Source: an uncultured Pelagibacteraceae bacterium (GTDB taxonomy: Bacteria; Pseudomonadota; Alphaproteobacteria; Pelagibacterales; Pelagibacteraceae). Taken from it: a stretch of 45,096 nt of DNA. Positions 9,852-18,341 of this stretch are shown here, in pieces. Each line of letters starts with the position of its first letter. The first letter of the stretch is position 1. Where the stretch lies: contig CACCJO010000007.1 of NCBI GenBank assembly GCA_902546375.1, forward strand, positions 1 to 45,096, written 5' to 3'. The notes beneath the pieces are model-generated. The model was not told the origin of the DNA. It searched no databases and saw only the letters and a list, made by a program, of their open reading frames with translations. Made by a program: the position numbers and the translations under genes.

Positions 9852-12800
9852 TATAATTTTGTCGGCATTGGTTTATCTTTATCAATTTGATACTTCTTTA
9901 TTGCCTCTTGAGCATATTTAGATGCAATTAATTGTTCTTTAGCTAAAACACTTAGTCCATATGCAACAACATGTTCTTTATCAACCTCAAAGAATTTCCT
10001 CAAATTTTTTCTGGTATCACTTCGACCAAATCCATCTGTTCCTAACGAGTAAAAGCTCTTGTTAATATAAGGTCTAATTTGGTCTGAATTCATCCTCATG
10101 TAATCTGATGCAGCCAAAATTGGACCTTCAGTTTTGCCTAAACAGCTTTCAACATATGATTTTTTTGGCTCTTTCTCAGGATTTAATAAATTATATCTTT
10201 CTACCTCTAAGCCATCTCTTCTTAATTCATTGAAACTAGTTACGCTCCAAACTTCACTATCAATTTGATATTCCTTTTGTAGAATCTCCGCACCAGCTAT
10301 CATTTCTCTTAAAATTGTACCTGATCCTAGAAATTGAATTTTAGTTTTCTTATAATTGTTAAATTCTTTAATTTTATACATTCCTTTTAAAATGCCTTCT
10401 TCACATGATTTTTCAGTCGGCATAGCAGGATGAGGATAATTTTCGTTCATTGTTGTAATGTAATAAAAAATATTTTCTTTCTTCTCATGCATTCTTTTCA
10501 ATCCTTCTCTAAAGATTGTTGCTAATTCATAGTGAAATGTTGGATCATAAGACTTACAGTTTGGAATAGTTGATGCCATTAAATGACTATGTCCATCTTG
10601 GTGCTGTAAACCTTCTCCCGCTAATGTTGTTCTCCCAGCAGTAGCACCAATTAAAAACCCTCTTGATTGACTGTCTGCTCCTGCCCAAGCAAAATCACCT
10701 ATTCTTTGAAAACCAAACATTGAGTAAAAAAGATAGATAGGGATCATTTCAATATCATGATTTGTGTATGAAGTGCCTGCAGCAATCCATGAAGACATTG
10801 CACCTGCTTCGTTAATTCCTTCTTCCAAAACTTGTCCGCTTTTTTCCTCTCTATATGAACTTAATTGTGCTGAGTCCTCTGGTTCATATTTTTGTCCTTC
10901 GTGAGCATAAATACCAATTTTTTGAAAAAAACCCTCCATACCAAATGTTCTCGCCTCATCAGGAATTATTGGTACTAATCTTGAGGCAACATTTTTATCT
11001 CTCAGAAGATTAGTAAGCATTCTTACTAATGCCATCGTAGTCGACATTTCTTTTTTACCTGTAGACTCTTTCATATTGTCAAAAATGTTTTTCGGAGGGG
11101 CTTTAATAGGTTTTGCATAAGTAGTTCTCTCTGGGATAAATCCTCCTAATTGTAGTCTTCTTTCTTTAATATATTTTATTTCAGGTGAGTTTTGGTCTGG
11201 CTTATAATACTCAATATTTTGCACCTGTTTATCAGTTAAAGGAACATCAAACCTGTCTCTGTAATACATCAAATCATCTATATCTAATTTTTTAGTTTGA
11301 TGTGTAGTATTTACACTTTCACCACTTTTGCCCATCCCATATCCCTTTATGGTCTTGGCAATCACAACTGTTGGGCTTCCAATATTCTTTGAGGCTTTAT
11401 CATAAGCTGCATAAACTTTGTGAGGATCATGTCCACCTCTATTCAATCTCCATATATCTTTGTCTGAAAGGCTTGAGATTAACTCTTTAGTTTCAGGATA
11501 TTTGCCAAAAAACTTTTCTCGCACATAAGCTCCATTTCTTGCTTTCATCGCTTGATATTCTCCATCGACAGTTTCATTCATAACTTTAATTAAATGGCCA
11601 GTTTTATCGTTAGCCAATAACGGATCCCAATAAGAACCCCAAATTACTTTGATAACATTCCATCCAGCTCCTCTAAAGATACCCTCTAGTTCTTGTATGA
11701 TTTTTCCATTACCCCTTACAGGCCCGTCCAATCTTTGAAGGTTACAATTGATCACGAATATTAGATTATCCAATTTTTCTCTTGCTGCTAAACCAATTGC
11801 TCCTAAAGACTCTGGCTCATCCATTTCCCCATCTCCTAAGAAAGCCCAAACTTTTCGTCCCTCATCTTTAATGAGACCCCTGTTAATCAAATATTTCATA
11901 TATCTTGCTTGATAGATAGCTAACATTGGTCCTAAACCCATTGAGACTGTTGGAAATTGCCAGAAGTTTGGCATCAACCAAGGATGTGGATAAGATGATA
12001 AACCTCCTGGATTAACTTCTTGTCTAAAACTATCTAATTGTTTTTCATTAAGTCTTCCCTCAAGAAATGCTCTTGCGTACATACCTGGAGCGCTATGTCC
12101 TTGAAAATAAATTAAGTCTCCTCCAAATTTATTGTTTTTTGCCCTCCAAAAATGATTCATTCCTACATCATAAAGCGTAGCCGCAGATGCAAATGTTCCA
12201 ATATGTCCACCAAGTTCAGGAAATTTTTTATTTGCGCGAACTACCATTGCTGCGGAATTCCATCTTATCAATGACCGAATTCTTCTTTCAATATTTTGAT
12301 CACCATTTGATTTTTTCTCTTCATTTACTGGAATTGTATTTATATAGGGTGTGTTTTGTGTGTAGGGAATATTTGCACCCTCCATATAAGCTTTATTAAT
12401 TAATTCTTTTATTAAATAATGGGCTCTTTGATTTCCATCTTTTTCAATTACTGCAATAAGAGACTCTAACCATTCACTAGTTTCTAATGGATCAATATCG
12501 CTGTCATTAACTACTTGAATTATTTCTGGTTTTTTTCTCTCAATATTATTTGTATGGATGATTTGCTCTTGTTTTTTTTCTAATGATTTTTCTGCTTCTT
12601 TAATCAAATTTTCTGTGTCTTTTGGAATAGTTTTTGTTGTAGAGTGTTCTTCATTTGACCCTAAAATATTCAAAATTAAATCACCTTTTGAAACTTTATC
12701 ACCTACTTTAACTTTTATTGTCTCGATTATGCCTGATAGCGTTGAAGGTATTTCAACACTCGATTTATCACTTTCTATGGTAATTATTGGGTCGTTCTTG

Positions 12801-12889
12801 GCGATTTTTTGCCCTTCTTTGACAAGCAATTCAATGACCTCTACATTTTCAAAGTCACCTATATCGGGAACTAATAGTTTTTCACTCAT
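9851..12889 (-). CDS. aceE: pyruvate dehydrogenase E1, homodimeric type, with N-terminal lipoyl domain
   Basis: Thiamine-diphosphate-dependent pyruvate decarboxylase/acetyl-transferring E1, 1012 residues against about 887 in E. coli. The extra length is N-terminal: residues 1-77 are a complete lipoyl domain (Lys42 in ESDKSSVEIPS), and about 78-130 are a charged linker. The E1 proper begins near DPLETSEWLE (133) and follows E. coli AceE closely, with PYINTIPV, ERRIRSLIRW, GGDLIYFQGH and the ThDP motif GDGEMDEPES (352-361) ending at NCNLQRLDGP. The reading frame is continuous and the start ATG precedes the lipoyl domain directly, so this is a true fusion rather than two genes. It is first in the aceE-aceF operon. 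Confidence 0.96.
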   Translation of the reverse strand: MSEKLLVPDIGDFENVEVIELLVKEGQKIAKNDPIITIESDKSSVEIPSTLSGIIETIKVKVGDKVSKGDLILNILGSNEEHSTTKTIPKDTENLIKEAEKSLEKKQEQIIHTNNIERKKPEIIQVVNDSDIDPLETSEWLESLIAVIEKDGNQRAHYLIKELINKAYMEGANIPYTQNTPYINTIPVNEEKKSNGDQNIERRIRSLIRWNSAAMVVRANKKFPELGGHIGTFASAATLYDVGMNHFWRAKNNKFGGDLIYFQGHSAPGMYARAFLEGRLNEKQLDSFRQEVNPGGLSSYPHPWLMPNFWQFPTVSMGLGPMLAIYQARYMKYLINRGLIKDEGRKVWAFLGDGEMDEPESLGAIGLAAREKLDNLIFVINCNLQRLDGPVRGNGKIIQELEGIFRGAGWNVIKVIWGSYWDPLLANDKTGHLIKVMNETVDGEYQAMKARNGAYVREKFFGKYPETKELISSLSDKDIWRLNRGGHDPHKVYAAYDKASKNIGSPTVVIAKTIKGYGMGKSGESVNTTHQTKKLDIDDLMYYRDRFDVPLTDKQVQNIEYYKPDQNSPEIKYIKERRLQLGGFIPERTTYAKPIKAPPKNIFDNMKESTGKKEMSTTMALVRMLTNLLRDKNVASRLVPIIPDEARTFGMEGFFQKIGIYAHEGQKYEPEDSAQLSSYREEKSGQVLEEGINEAGAMSSWIAAGTSYTNHDIEMIPIYLFYSMFGFQRIGDFAWAGADSQSRGFLIGATAGRTTLAGEGLQHQDGHSHLMASTIPNCKSYDPTFHYELATIFREGLKRMHEKKENIFYYITTMNENYPHPAMPTEKSCEEGILKGMYKIKEFNNYKKTKIQFLGSGTILREMIAGAEILQKEYQIDSEVWSVTSFNELRRDGLEVERYNLLNPEKEPKKSYVESCLGKTEGPILAASDYMRMNSDQIRPYINKSFYSLGTDGFGRSDTRKNLRKFFEVDKEHVVAYGLSVLAKEQLIASKYAQEAIKKYQIDKDKPMPTKL

Positions 12890-12988
12890 TTAATATTTAG
12901 ATCTTATACACTATATAATTTTACTTAATTGCTAATTTTAACACATTCTGCTCAATTTTTTGACACTCTTCTGAAGTATCCTTTAAAA

Positions 12989-13105
12989 ATGATTAAAAAG
13001 ATATTAAATACACTCTTGCAACCAAAAGAAAGCACTTACATTGATGCTAAAATTTGGATACAAAAAATTCTACTTGAAGAGAAATTTAAAAAAATTAATT
13101 CTTAA
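12989..13105 (+). CDS. possible small protein, 38 residues
   Basis: ATG to TAA on the plus strand in the gap between aceE and the thiolase gene, starting MIKKILNTLL and ending EEKFKKINS. Codon choice is like that of neighbouring genes, and the composition (hydrophobic start, charged end) is protein-like. No convincing Shine-Dalgarno is visible. The last 4 nt overlap the convergent thiolase gene. No family is recognised. In DNA this A+T-rich, a 38-codon frame can occur by chance. Confidence 0.3.
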   Translation: MIKKILNTLLQPKESTYIDAKIWIQKILLEEKFKKINS

Positions 13106-14277
13106 ATTCTCTCAACACATATGGCTATGCCCATTCCACCACCTATGCATAGTGTGGCGCAACCTTTATTCTTTTCCTGTTTTATCATTTCATGAATAAG
13201 AGTGACTAATATTCTGGCACCTGATGCTCCTATAGGATGACCTAAAGCTATAGCTCCTCCATTAACATTAACTTTATTCTCATCAATATTTAACTCACGT
13301 ATTACTGCAATGCTTTGAGCGGCAAAAGCTTCATTAATTTCAAAAAGATCTATATCATTTAGATTCCAGTTTGCTTTTTTAACTGCTTCACGTACAGCCT
13401 CAATTGGTCCGAGACCCATCAGAGTTGGATCAACTCCAACTGAGGCCCATGAGATTATCTTTACTAAAGGTTGAATTGATCTTTTTTTTGCCTCTTCAAA
13501 GGTTGTTAATAATAAAGCGGCAGCACCGTCATTAATACCTGATGAGTTTCCAGGTGTCACAGTCCCATCTTTTAGAAATACTGCTTTTAGCCTGCCTAAA
13601 TCTGATTTAGTAAGATCTTTTCTTGGATGTTCATCTTTCTCTAGATTAATACCAGATTGATTTATTTTAATTAGTTCTTCCTTAAATCTATTAGTGTTAA
13701 TTGCAGTTTCTGTTTTTTTTTGAGAATTTAATGCAAAGTCATCTTGTTCAACTCGTGAAATATTAAATTTCTTTGCAACATTTTCAGCAGTTACACCCAT
13801 ATGATAATTATTAAATGCATCTATCAATCCGTCATTTATCATTGTATCTATCAAATGTTCCTCTAAAATTTTTTTACTATCCCGGTAAAAAATTGAATGT
13901 GGGGCTAATGACATGTTTTCTTGTCCACCAGAAATTACATTTTTTACCTCTCCTAATTTAATTGATTGATAACCTGAGATTACAGCTCTAAGTCCAGAGC
14001 CACAAACTTGATTTACTATATGGGCTGGTTTAGAAATATTTATACCTGCATTTATCGCAGCCTGTCTTGCAGGATTTTGGCCTCCACCAGCTGTGAGTAC
14101 TTGGCCCATAATTACCTCATCAATATCATTTTTACCTAATTTACTTTTTCTTAAAATTTCCCTAATAACTATTGACCCCAACTTATCAGCACTTAATTCT
14201 TTAAGAGACCCTTTATAAGCTCCAATTGGAGTTCTGATAGCTTCTACAATTACAACTTCATTCATTGAATTATTCAT
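13102..14277 (-). CDS. atoB: acetyl-CoA C-acetyltransferase (thiolase)
   Basis: Biosynthetic-type thiolase, 391 residues. It condenses two acetyl-CoA to acetoacetyl-CoA or performs the reverse thiolysis. Nucleophile Cys92 is in NQVCGSGLRAV, His347 in GGAIALGHPIGASG and the second Cys377 in CIGGGMG, so all catalytic residues are present. It stands alone, with no phaB-like gene next to it, so its pathway (ketone-body or amino-acid breakdown, or short-chain acyl metabolism) cannot be decided. The ATG at 14277 gives an N-terminus of MNNSMNEVVIVEAIRTPIG; Met5 is an equally plausible start. Confidence 0.95.
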   Translation of the reverse strand: MNNSMNEVVIVEAIRTPIGAYKGSLKELSADKLGSIVIREILRKSKLGKNDIDEVIMGQVLTAGGGQNPARQAAINAGINISKPAHIVNQVCGSGLRAVISGYQSIKLGEVKNVISGGQENMSLAPHSIFYRDSKKILEEHLIDTMINDGLIDAFNNYHMGVTAENVAKKFNISRVEQDDFALNSQKKTETAINTNRFKEELIKINQSGINLEKDEHPRKDLTKSDLGRLKAVFLKDGTVTPGNSSGINDGAAALLLTTFEEAKKRSIQPLVKIISWASVGVDPTLMGLGPIEAVREAVKKANWNLNDIDLFEINEAFAAQSIAVIRELNIDENKVNVNGGAIALGHPIGASGARILVTLIHEMIKQEKNKGCATLCIGGGMGIAICVERI

Positions 14278-14349
14278 AATAATTTAAATTTGTCTTAGCA
14301 TTAAAATACACTAAAAAATGATATACAATAATAAATAAAATTTAAAAAT

Positions 14350-14426
14350 GCGCCTGTAGCTCAACTGGATAGAGCGCTTGGCTACGGACCAGGAGGTTCT
14401 GGGTTCGACTCCTAGCAGGCGCACCA
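14350..14426 (+). tRNA. tRNA-Arg (anticodon ACG)
   Basis: A full cloverleaf folds by eye: acceptor GCGCCTG/CAGGCGC, D-arm GCTC/GAGC, anticodon stem CTTGG/CCAGG with loop CTACGGA (anticodon ACG), T-arm CTGGG-TTCGACT-CCTAG, discriminator A and encoded CCA. A34 would be deaminated to inosine by TadA so that it reads CGU, CGC and CGA. Confidence 0.97.
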
Positions 14427-14441
14427 TTAATAAGATAAATT

Positions 14442-14540
14442 ATGTTGAAATGGCTGATAAAATCTTCTCTACAAATGTCTGTTATTTATTTTTTCGTAAT
14501 TATTTTTATAGTTTTAATTATTTTAACTTTTATACTTTAA
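14442..14540 (+). CDS. possible single-helix membrane peptide, 32 residues
   Basis: ATG to TAA between tRNA-Arg and the thioesterase gene. A short basic N-terminus (MLKWLIKSS) is followed by an uninterrupted hydrophobic stretch ending FIVLIILTFIL, enough for one transmembrane helix with the N-terminus inside. The stop lies 6 nt before the thioesterase ATG, so it could be the first gene of a two-gene unit. No family is recognised, and no strong Shine-Dalgarno is seen. A+T-rich DNA often encodes spurious hydrophobic frames, which limits confidence. Confidence 0.35.
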   Translation: MLKWLIKSSLQMSVIYFFVIIFIVLIILTFIL

Positions 14541-14546
14541 CAAATT

Positions 14547-14951
14547 ATGTCTAATTCATTTGAACAAATAAGTTTAAAACATGGTTTTATGAAACATAAT
14601 GGTGGTGTTATGTTTAGAAATATCTCTGAAAATGAATATGAATTTAAAGCAGTTATTAATGAAAATCATTTAAACGCAGCAGGTATAACTCATGGAGGAT
14701 ATTTAGCAGCTTTGATAGATGCTGGAGCCGGAACAGCAGCACATCGCAGTGCCAATGATGCACCATGTGTAACGATTTCATTGGATCTGAAATATATCGG
14801 TGCTTCGAAAATTGGTGATGAAATTATTGGAAATGTAAAAATTTTAAAAAAAACAAAAACTTTAGTATTTTTATTTTGTGAATTAAAGTGTAATAACAAA
14901 ACAATCACATCTGCTTCTGGAGTTTGGAAAATTCTTAAGATAAAGTCTTAA
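14547..14951 (+). CDS. PaaI-family hotdog thioesterase
   Basis: A 134-residue acyl-CoA thioesterase of the PaaI/4HBT hotdog fold. The diagnostic segment is NAAGITHGGYLAALIDAGAGTA (about 42-64), with the helix following HGG and the Asp expected near the active site, then TISLDLKYIGASKIGD, the typical beta-strand core. It probably hydrolyses free-CoA esters in the cytosol; the substrate is unknown. It lies downstream of tRNA-Arg and the possible membrane peptide. A 174-bp gap follows before the helicase. Confidence 0.9.
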   Translation: MSNSFEQISLKHGFMKHNGGVMFRNISENEYEFKAVINENHLNAAGITHGGYLAALIDAGAGTAAHRSANDAPCVTISLDLKYIGASKIGDEIIGNVKILKKTKTLVFLFCELKCNNKTITSASGVWKILKIKS

Positions 14952-15072
14952 GACTTTGTGTTTGATGGTAATTTGGACAATAAATCATATTATGTTAAAC
15001 TTAACTTTTTAAGAATTTAAAATGAGAACTTTTAATAGAACGATTCGGTCATGTTTTAGTCTATTTTTGTTC

Positions 15073-15101
15073 TTTACGGGTAACTACATCTTGTAGGTAA
15101 A
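15073..15101 (+). ncRNA. possible hairpin in the helicase 5' leader
   Basis: TTTAC pairs with GTAAA around an inner CTACA-TCT-TGTAG stem, leaving a 6-nt bulge (GGGTAA) on the 5' side. It ends 24 nt before the helicase ATG. There is no U-run after it, so it is not a terminator. The rest of the 174-bp gap (14952-15125) holds nothing I can name. Confidence 0.25.
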
Positions 15102-15125
15102 ATATTTAGCATACCAAAGATAGAA

Positions 15126-17603
15126 ATGAATAAAAATAAAATCACGGCAGTGCTTGGTCCAACAAATACTGGCAAAACCCATTTAGCAATAGAAACAATG
15201 CTCTCTTTTGATACTGGGATGATCGGTTTTCCATTAAGACTTTTAGCTAGAGAAGTCTATGACAAAGTTATTAAAAAAACTAGACATGATAAAGTTGCTT
15301 TAATAACTGGTGAAGAAAAAATTATACCTTCAAATGCAAAATATTTTTTGTGCACTGTAGAGTCAATGCCAATAGATAAAGATTTAGAATTTGTAGGTGT
15401 TGATGAAATTCAAATGTGTGCAGACCACGAACGAGGTCATATTTTTACAGATAGGTTGCTTAATATGAGAGGAAGTAAACTTACAATGTTCATGGGTTCC
15501 AATACAATCAAAGGAATAATTTCAAAATTAAATGATGATGTAGAATTCATAGATAGAAAAAGATTTTCTAAACTCACTTACTCAGGTCACAAAAAAATTT
15601 CACGTATAAATAGAAAAACAGCAATTATAGCTTTTTCGACAGAAGAAGTTTATGCAATAGCAGAATTAATACGAAGACAAAAAGGTGGAGCTGCAATTGT
15701 TATGGGATCTTTAAGTCCAAAAACAAGGAATGCACAAGTAGACTTATACCAATCAGGTGATGTTGATTTTTTAGTGGCAACTGATGCAATAGGAATGGGT
15801 ATAAATATGGATTTAGATCAAGTGTATTTTTCAAATTTAAAAAAGTTTGATGGAAAAAAATTACGAAAACTAAATCTATCCGAGATAGGCCAAATTGCTG
15901 GAAGAGCAGGTAGATATCTCAATGATGGTAATTTTGGTATCACAGGTGACTGCAAAGAAATTACAGCTGAAGAAGTTGAACTTTTAGAAAATCATAAATT
16001 TGAAAATATCAGAACATTATTTTGGAGAAATTCAGATTTAAATTTTAACAATCCCCCCTCGTTATTAAAATCACTTGAAGAAAAACCAAATAAAGACTGG
16101 CTTAGAAAAATTCATGAGTGTGAGGATGAGAAGGTTTTAAAGTATTTTTTAAAGAAGTTGGACTTATATAATTTTTCAGGTGCAAAAAAAACGCTGATGC
16201 TACTATGGGAATGCTGTCAAATTCCTGACTTTGTAAAGAAAACTTACGGAAATCACATCGATGTAGTTGAAAAAGTATTCAATTTTTTAAATAGTGAAAA
16301 AGGGAAAATACCGGATAATTTTATGCATTTACAGCTTATGAAACTTGATAAATTGGACGGAAATGTAGATTCTTTAGCGAATAGAATTGCAAATGTGAGA
16401 ACTTGGTCATATGTTTCAAATAAAAACAATTGGGTCGAAAACCAAAATTACTGGATTGAAAAAACTAAATTCTTAGAGGACAAACTTTCAGATAGACTTC
16501 ATGAAGAGCTTACAAAAACATTTATTGATAAAAGAGCAAGTGTACTTGCCAGAGGTTTAAAACAAGATATGGAATTTGATACTAAAATTTTAGAAAATAA
16601 TAATGTTATGATCGATGATCAATTTATAGGTAAAATAAATGGACTTAAATTAGAACTAGATCTCAAGAAAGAAGCTTTAGAGACTGATATTAAATCTCTA
16701 AAAAAAGCTGCAAGAAAGACAATAGGACCGGAACTTGAAAAGAGAATTCAAATTGTCATTGATACAGGTCTTGTTGAGTTAAAAAATGACTCTAAGATTT
16801 ATTGGAACAATGCAACAATTGGTAAATTAATTCCTGGTAAAGATTATTTGAGCCCTAACATAGAATTATTAGTGGATGACATGTTAGAGCAAACTCAAAA
16901 AAGTAAATTAATTACTTTTTTAGAAAAATGGTTAAAGAATAAAATTTCAACAGTTTTAAAAAGTCTATATGATTTAAAGAATTTAAAAGATAAGAATTCA
17001 TCGATAAAGGCCTTAGCTTATCAACTTTATGAAAATAATGGCGTCATCAAGAGAGATAAGGTAACTGAGTATTTAAAGAAATTAGACCAAAATGATAGAA
17101 AAATTTTAAGAGACCTGGGTGTAAAATTTGGTAGATACCATGTCTTCTTATTTAAATTAATCAAACCAGAGCCAGTTTCGTTAAGAACACTGTTGTGGAA
17201 AAATCATAATCAAAAATACTTCAATTTAGAACCTCCAACTTTCGGCCTAAATTTTTTAAATGATAACAAAATTCAAAACAAAAATTTTATGTTACTTTGT
17301 GGATTTGAAAAATTTAATAATTTCTATATTAGAATAGACATTTTAGAGAGATTATTTGTACAAATAATAAATTCAGATAAAAAAGATGTGAAGGAAATAA
17401 AAATGATACCAGAAATGTTAAATTTATTAGGATGTAATAAAGATGATTTTAAGCAACTACTTAAAGCTATGAGCTATAAAATTTCCGAAAAAAATAATGA
17501 AGTTTTCTTTAAATATACACCAAAAAAGAAAGTAAAGTTTCAAAATAAAGAGAATATTAAAGAGAGCCCATTTGGTATTCTAAAAAATTTAAATCTTAAT
17601 TAA
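15126..17603 (+). CDS. SUV3-like superfamily 2 RNA helicase
   Basis: ATP-dependent helicase, 825 residues, of the group that includes mitochondrial SUV3 and the helicases found upstream of fdxA and carD in alphaproteobacteria. Motif I is GPTNTGKTH (11-19), motif II is the variant box DEIQ (93-96), and motif VI is QIAGRAGR near residue 260, in the second RecA-like domain. The long C-terminal part (about 290-825) is Lys-rich and helical without motifs I can name. It likely acts in RNA unwinding or turnover, by analogy with SUV3. It is first of a tight set with the TerB-like, ferredoxin and CarD genes, 4 nt before the next. Confidence 0.9.
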   Translation: MNKNKITAVLGPTNTGKTHLAIETMLSFDTGMIGFPLRLLAREVYDKVIKKTRHDKVALITGEEKIIPSNAKYFLCTVESMPIDKDLEFVGVDEIQMCADHERGHIFTDRLLNMRGSKLTMFMGSNTIKGIISKLNDDVEFIDRKRFSKLTYSGHKKISRINRKTAIIAFSTEEVYAIAELIRRQKGGAAIVMGSLSPKTRNAQVDLYQSGDVDFLVATDAIGMGINMDLDQVYFSNLKKFDGKKLRKLNLSEIGQIAGRAGRYLNDGNFGITGDCKEITAEEVELLENHKFENIRTLFWRNSDLNFNNPPSLLKSLEEKPNKDWLRKIHECEDEKVLKYFLKKLDLYNFSGAKKTLMLLWECCQIPDFVKKTYGNHIDVVEKVFNFLNSEKGKIPDNFMHLQLMKLDKLDGNVDSLANRIANVRTWSYVSNKNNWVENQNYWIEKTKFLEDKLSDRLHEELTKTFIDKRASVLARGLKQDMEFDTKILENNNVMIDDQFIGKINGLKLELDLKKEALETDIKSLKKAARKTIGPELEKRIQIVIDTGLVELKNDSKIYWNNATIGKLIPGKDYLSPNIELLVDDMLEQTQKSKLITFLEKWLKNKISTVLKSLYDLKNLKDKNSSIKALAYQLYENNGVIKRDKVTEYLKKLDQNDRKILRDLGVKFGRYHVFLFKLIKPEPVSLRTLLWKNHNQKYFNLEPPTFGLNFLNDNKIQNKNFMLLCGFEKFNNFYIRIDILERLFVQIINSDKKDVKEIKMIPEMLNLLGCNKDDFKQLLKAMSYKISEKNNEVFFKYTPKKKVKFQNKENIKESPFGILKNLNLN

Positions 17604-17607
17604 AAGT

Positions 17608-18012
17608 ATGTTTTTTAAAAAAGATAAGAGTGAAAGTAGTAATCTATCTAAGGTAGCTGCACTTTTAATTCACGCAGCTAAAATTGATGAGAACTTTTCG
17701 GACAGTGAAGAAAAAATTATAAAACAAGCTCTTTTACAAATAGGTGCGAACGATGAAAATTTGGAAAAAATATTTATAGATGGAAAAAAAATTGAAGAAA
17801 ATTCAAATCAAATTTTAGAATTTACAAAAGAAGTAAAAAATATGGAGGAAAACGATAAAATAAAAATAATTGAGACACTTTGGAGAATAATTTACTCAAA
17901 TAATGAAGCAGATATTTATGAGACAAGTTTAATGAGAAGATTAGGTGGACTGTTATATATTGACAGTAAATTAATGGGCGATATTAAGGAGAGAATTAAA
18001 AATAAAATCTGA
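17608..18012 (+). CDS. TerB-like (tellurite-resistance/DjlA N-terminal fold) protein
   Basis: A 134-residue, probably all-helical protein. The pattern [24 protein letters not shown] is the acidic helix-turn-helix signature of the TerB/DjlA-N family; a second copy-like region is [18 protein letters not shown]. It is cytosolic, with no signal sequence. Function is unknown: family members have been linked to membrane stress and metal resistance, but tellurite resistance should not be assumed. It lies 4 nt after the helicase and 2 nt before the ferredoxin, in the slot where many alphaproteobacteria carry an S4-domain RNA-binding protein. Confidence 0.8.
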   Translation: MFFKKDKSESSNLSKVAALLIHAAKIDENFSDSEEKIIKQALLQIGANDENLEKIFIDGKKIEENSNQILEFTKEVKNMEENDKIKIIETLWRIIYSNNEADIYETSLMRRLGGLLYIDSKLMGDIKERIKNKI

Positions 18013-18014
18013 TT

Positions 18015-18341
18015 ATGACATACATAGTAAATGATAAATGTATCAAATGTAAATTAATGGACTGTGTTGAAGTTTGTCCAGTAGATTGTTTCTATGAGGG
18101 AAAAAATATGCTTGTAATTAAACCTGATGAGTGTATAGATTGTGGCGTTTGTGAACCTGAATGTCCTGTTGATGCTATTAAAGCTGATATAGAGCCAGGC
18201 AGTGAGGAATGGTTAGAAATCAATAAAAAATATTCTGAGATCTGGCCCAACATAAGCGAGAAAAAAGATCCACCTTCGGATCACGAAAAATATAAAAATG
18301 AGCAAAATAAGTTTGAAAAATATTTTAAAGAAAACCTTTAA
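18015..18341 (+). CDS. fdxA: seven-iron ferredoxin
   Basis: FdxA-type ferredoxin, 108 residues, carrying a [3Fe-4S] and a [4Fe-4S] cluster. The cysteine pattern is [17 protein letters not shown] near the N-terminus, then [16 protein letters not shown]. The family's C-terminal acidic tail ([15 protein letters not shown]) is present. It is a cytosolic low-potential electron carrier; partners are unknown. Its 3' end overlaps the carD start by 44 nt, in another frame, which couples the two genes. Conserved alphaproteobacterial gene order supports the assignment. Confidence 0.95.
   Translation: MTYIVNDKCIKCKLMDCVEVCPVDCFYEGKNMLVIKPDECIDCGVCEPECPVDAIKADIEPGSEEWLEINKKYSEIWPNISEKKDPPSDHEKYKNEQNKFEKYFKENL

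Noticed and set aside
12558..12893. Plus-strand open frame opposite the AceE lipoyl domain (similar one at 9655-9921 opposite AceF)
   Set aside because: Antisense shadow of lipoyl-domain codons; both copies look alike only because the two lipoyl domains are related.
15022..15096. 24-codon frame in the helicase leader (starts MRTFNRTIRS)
   Set aside because: No Shine-Dalgarno, overlaps the hairpin, and too short to be told from chance.
17608..18012. TerB-like protein as part of a tellurite-resistance or anti-phage ter cluster
   Set aside because: No terC, terD or terA nearby; neighbours are helicase, ferredoxin and CarD.
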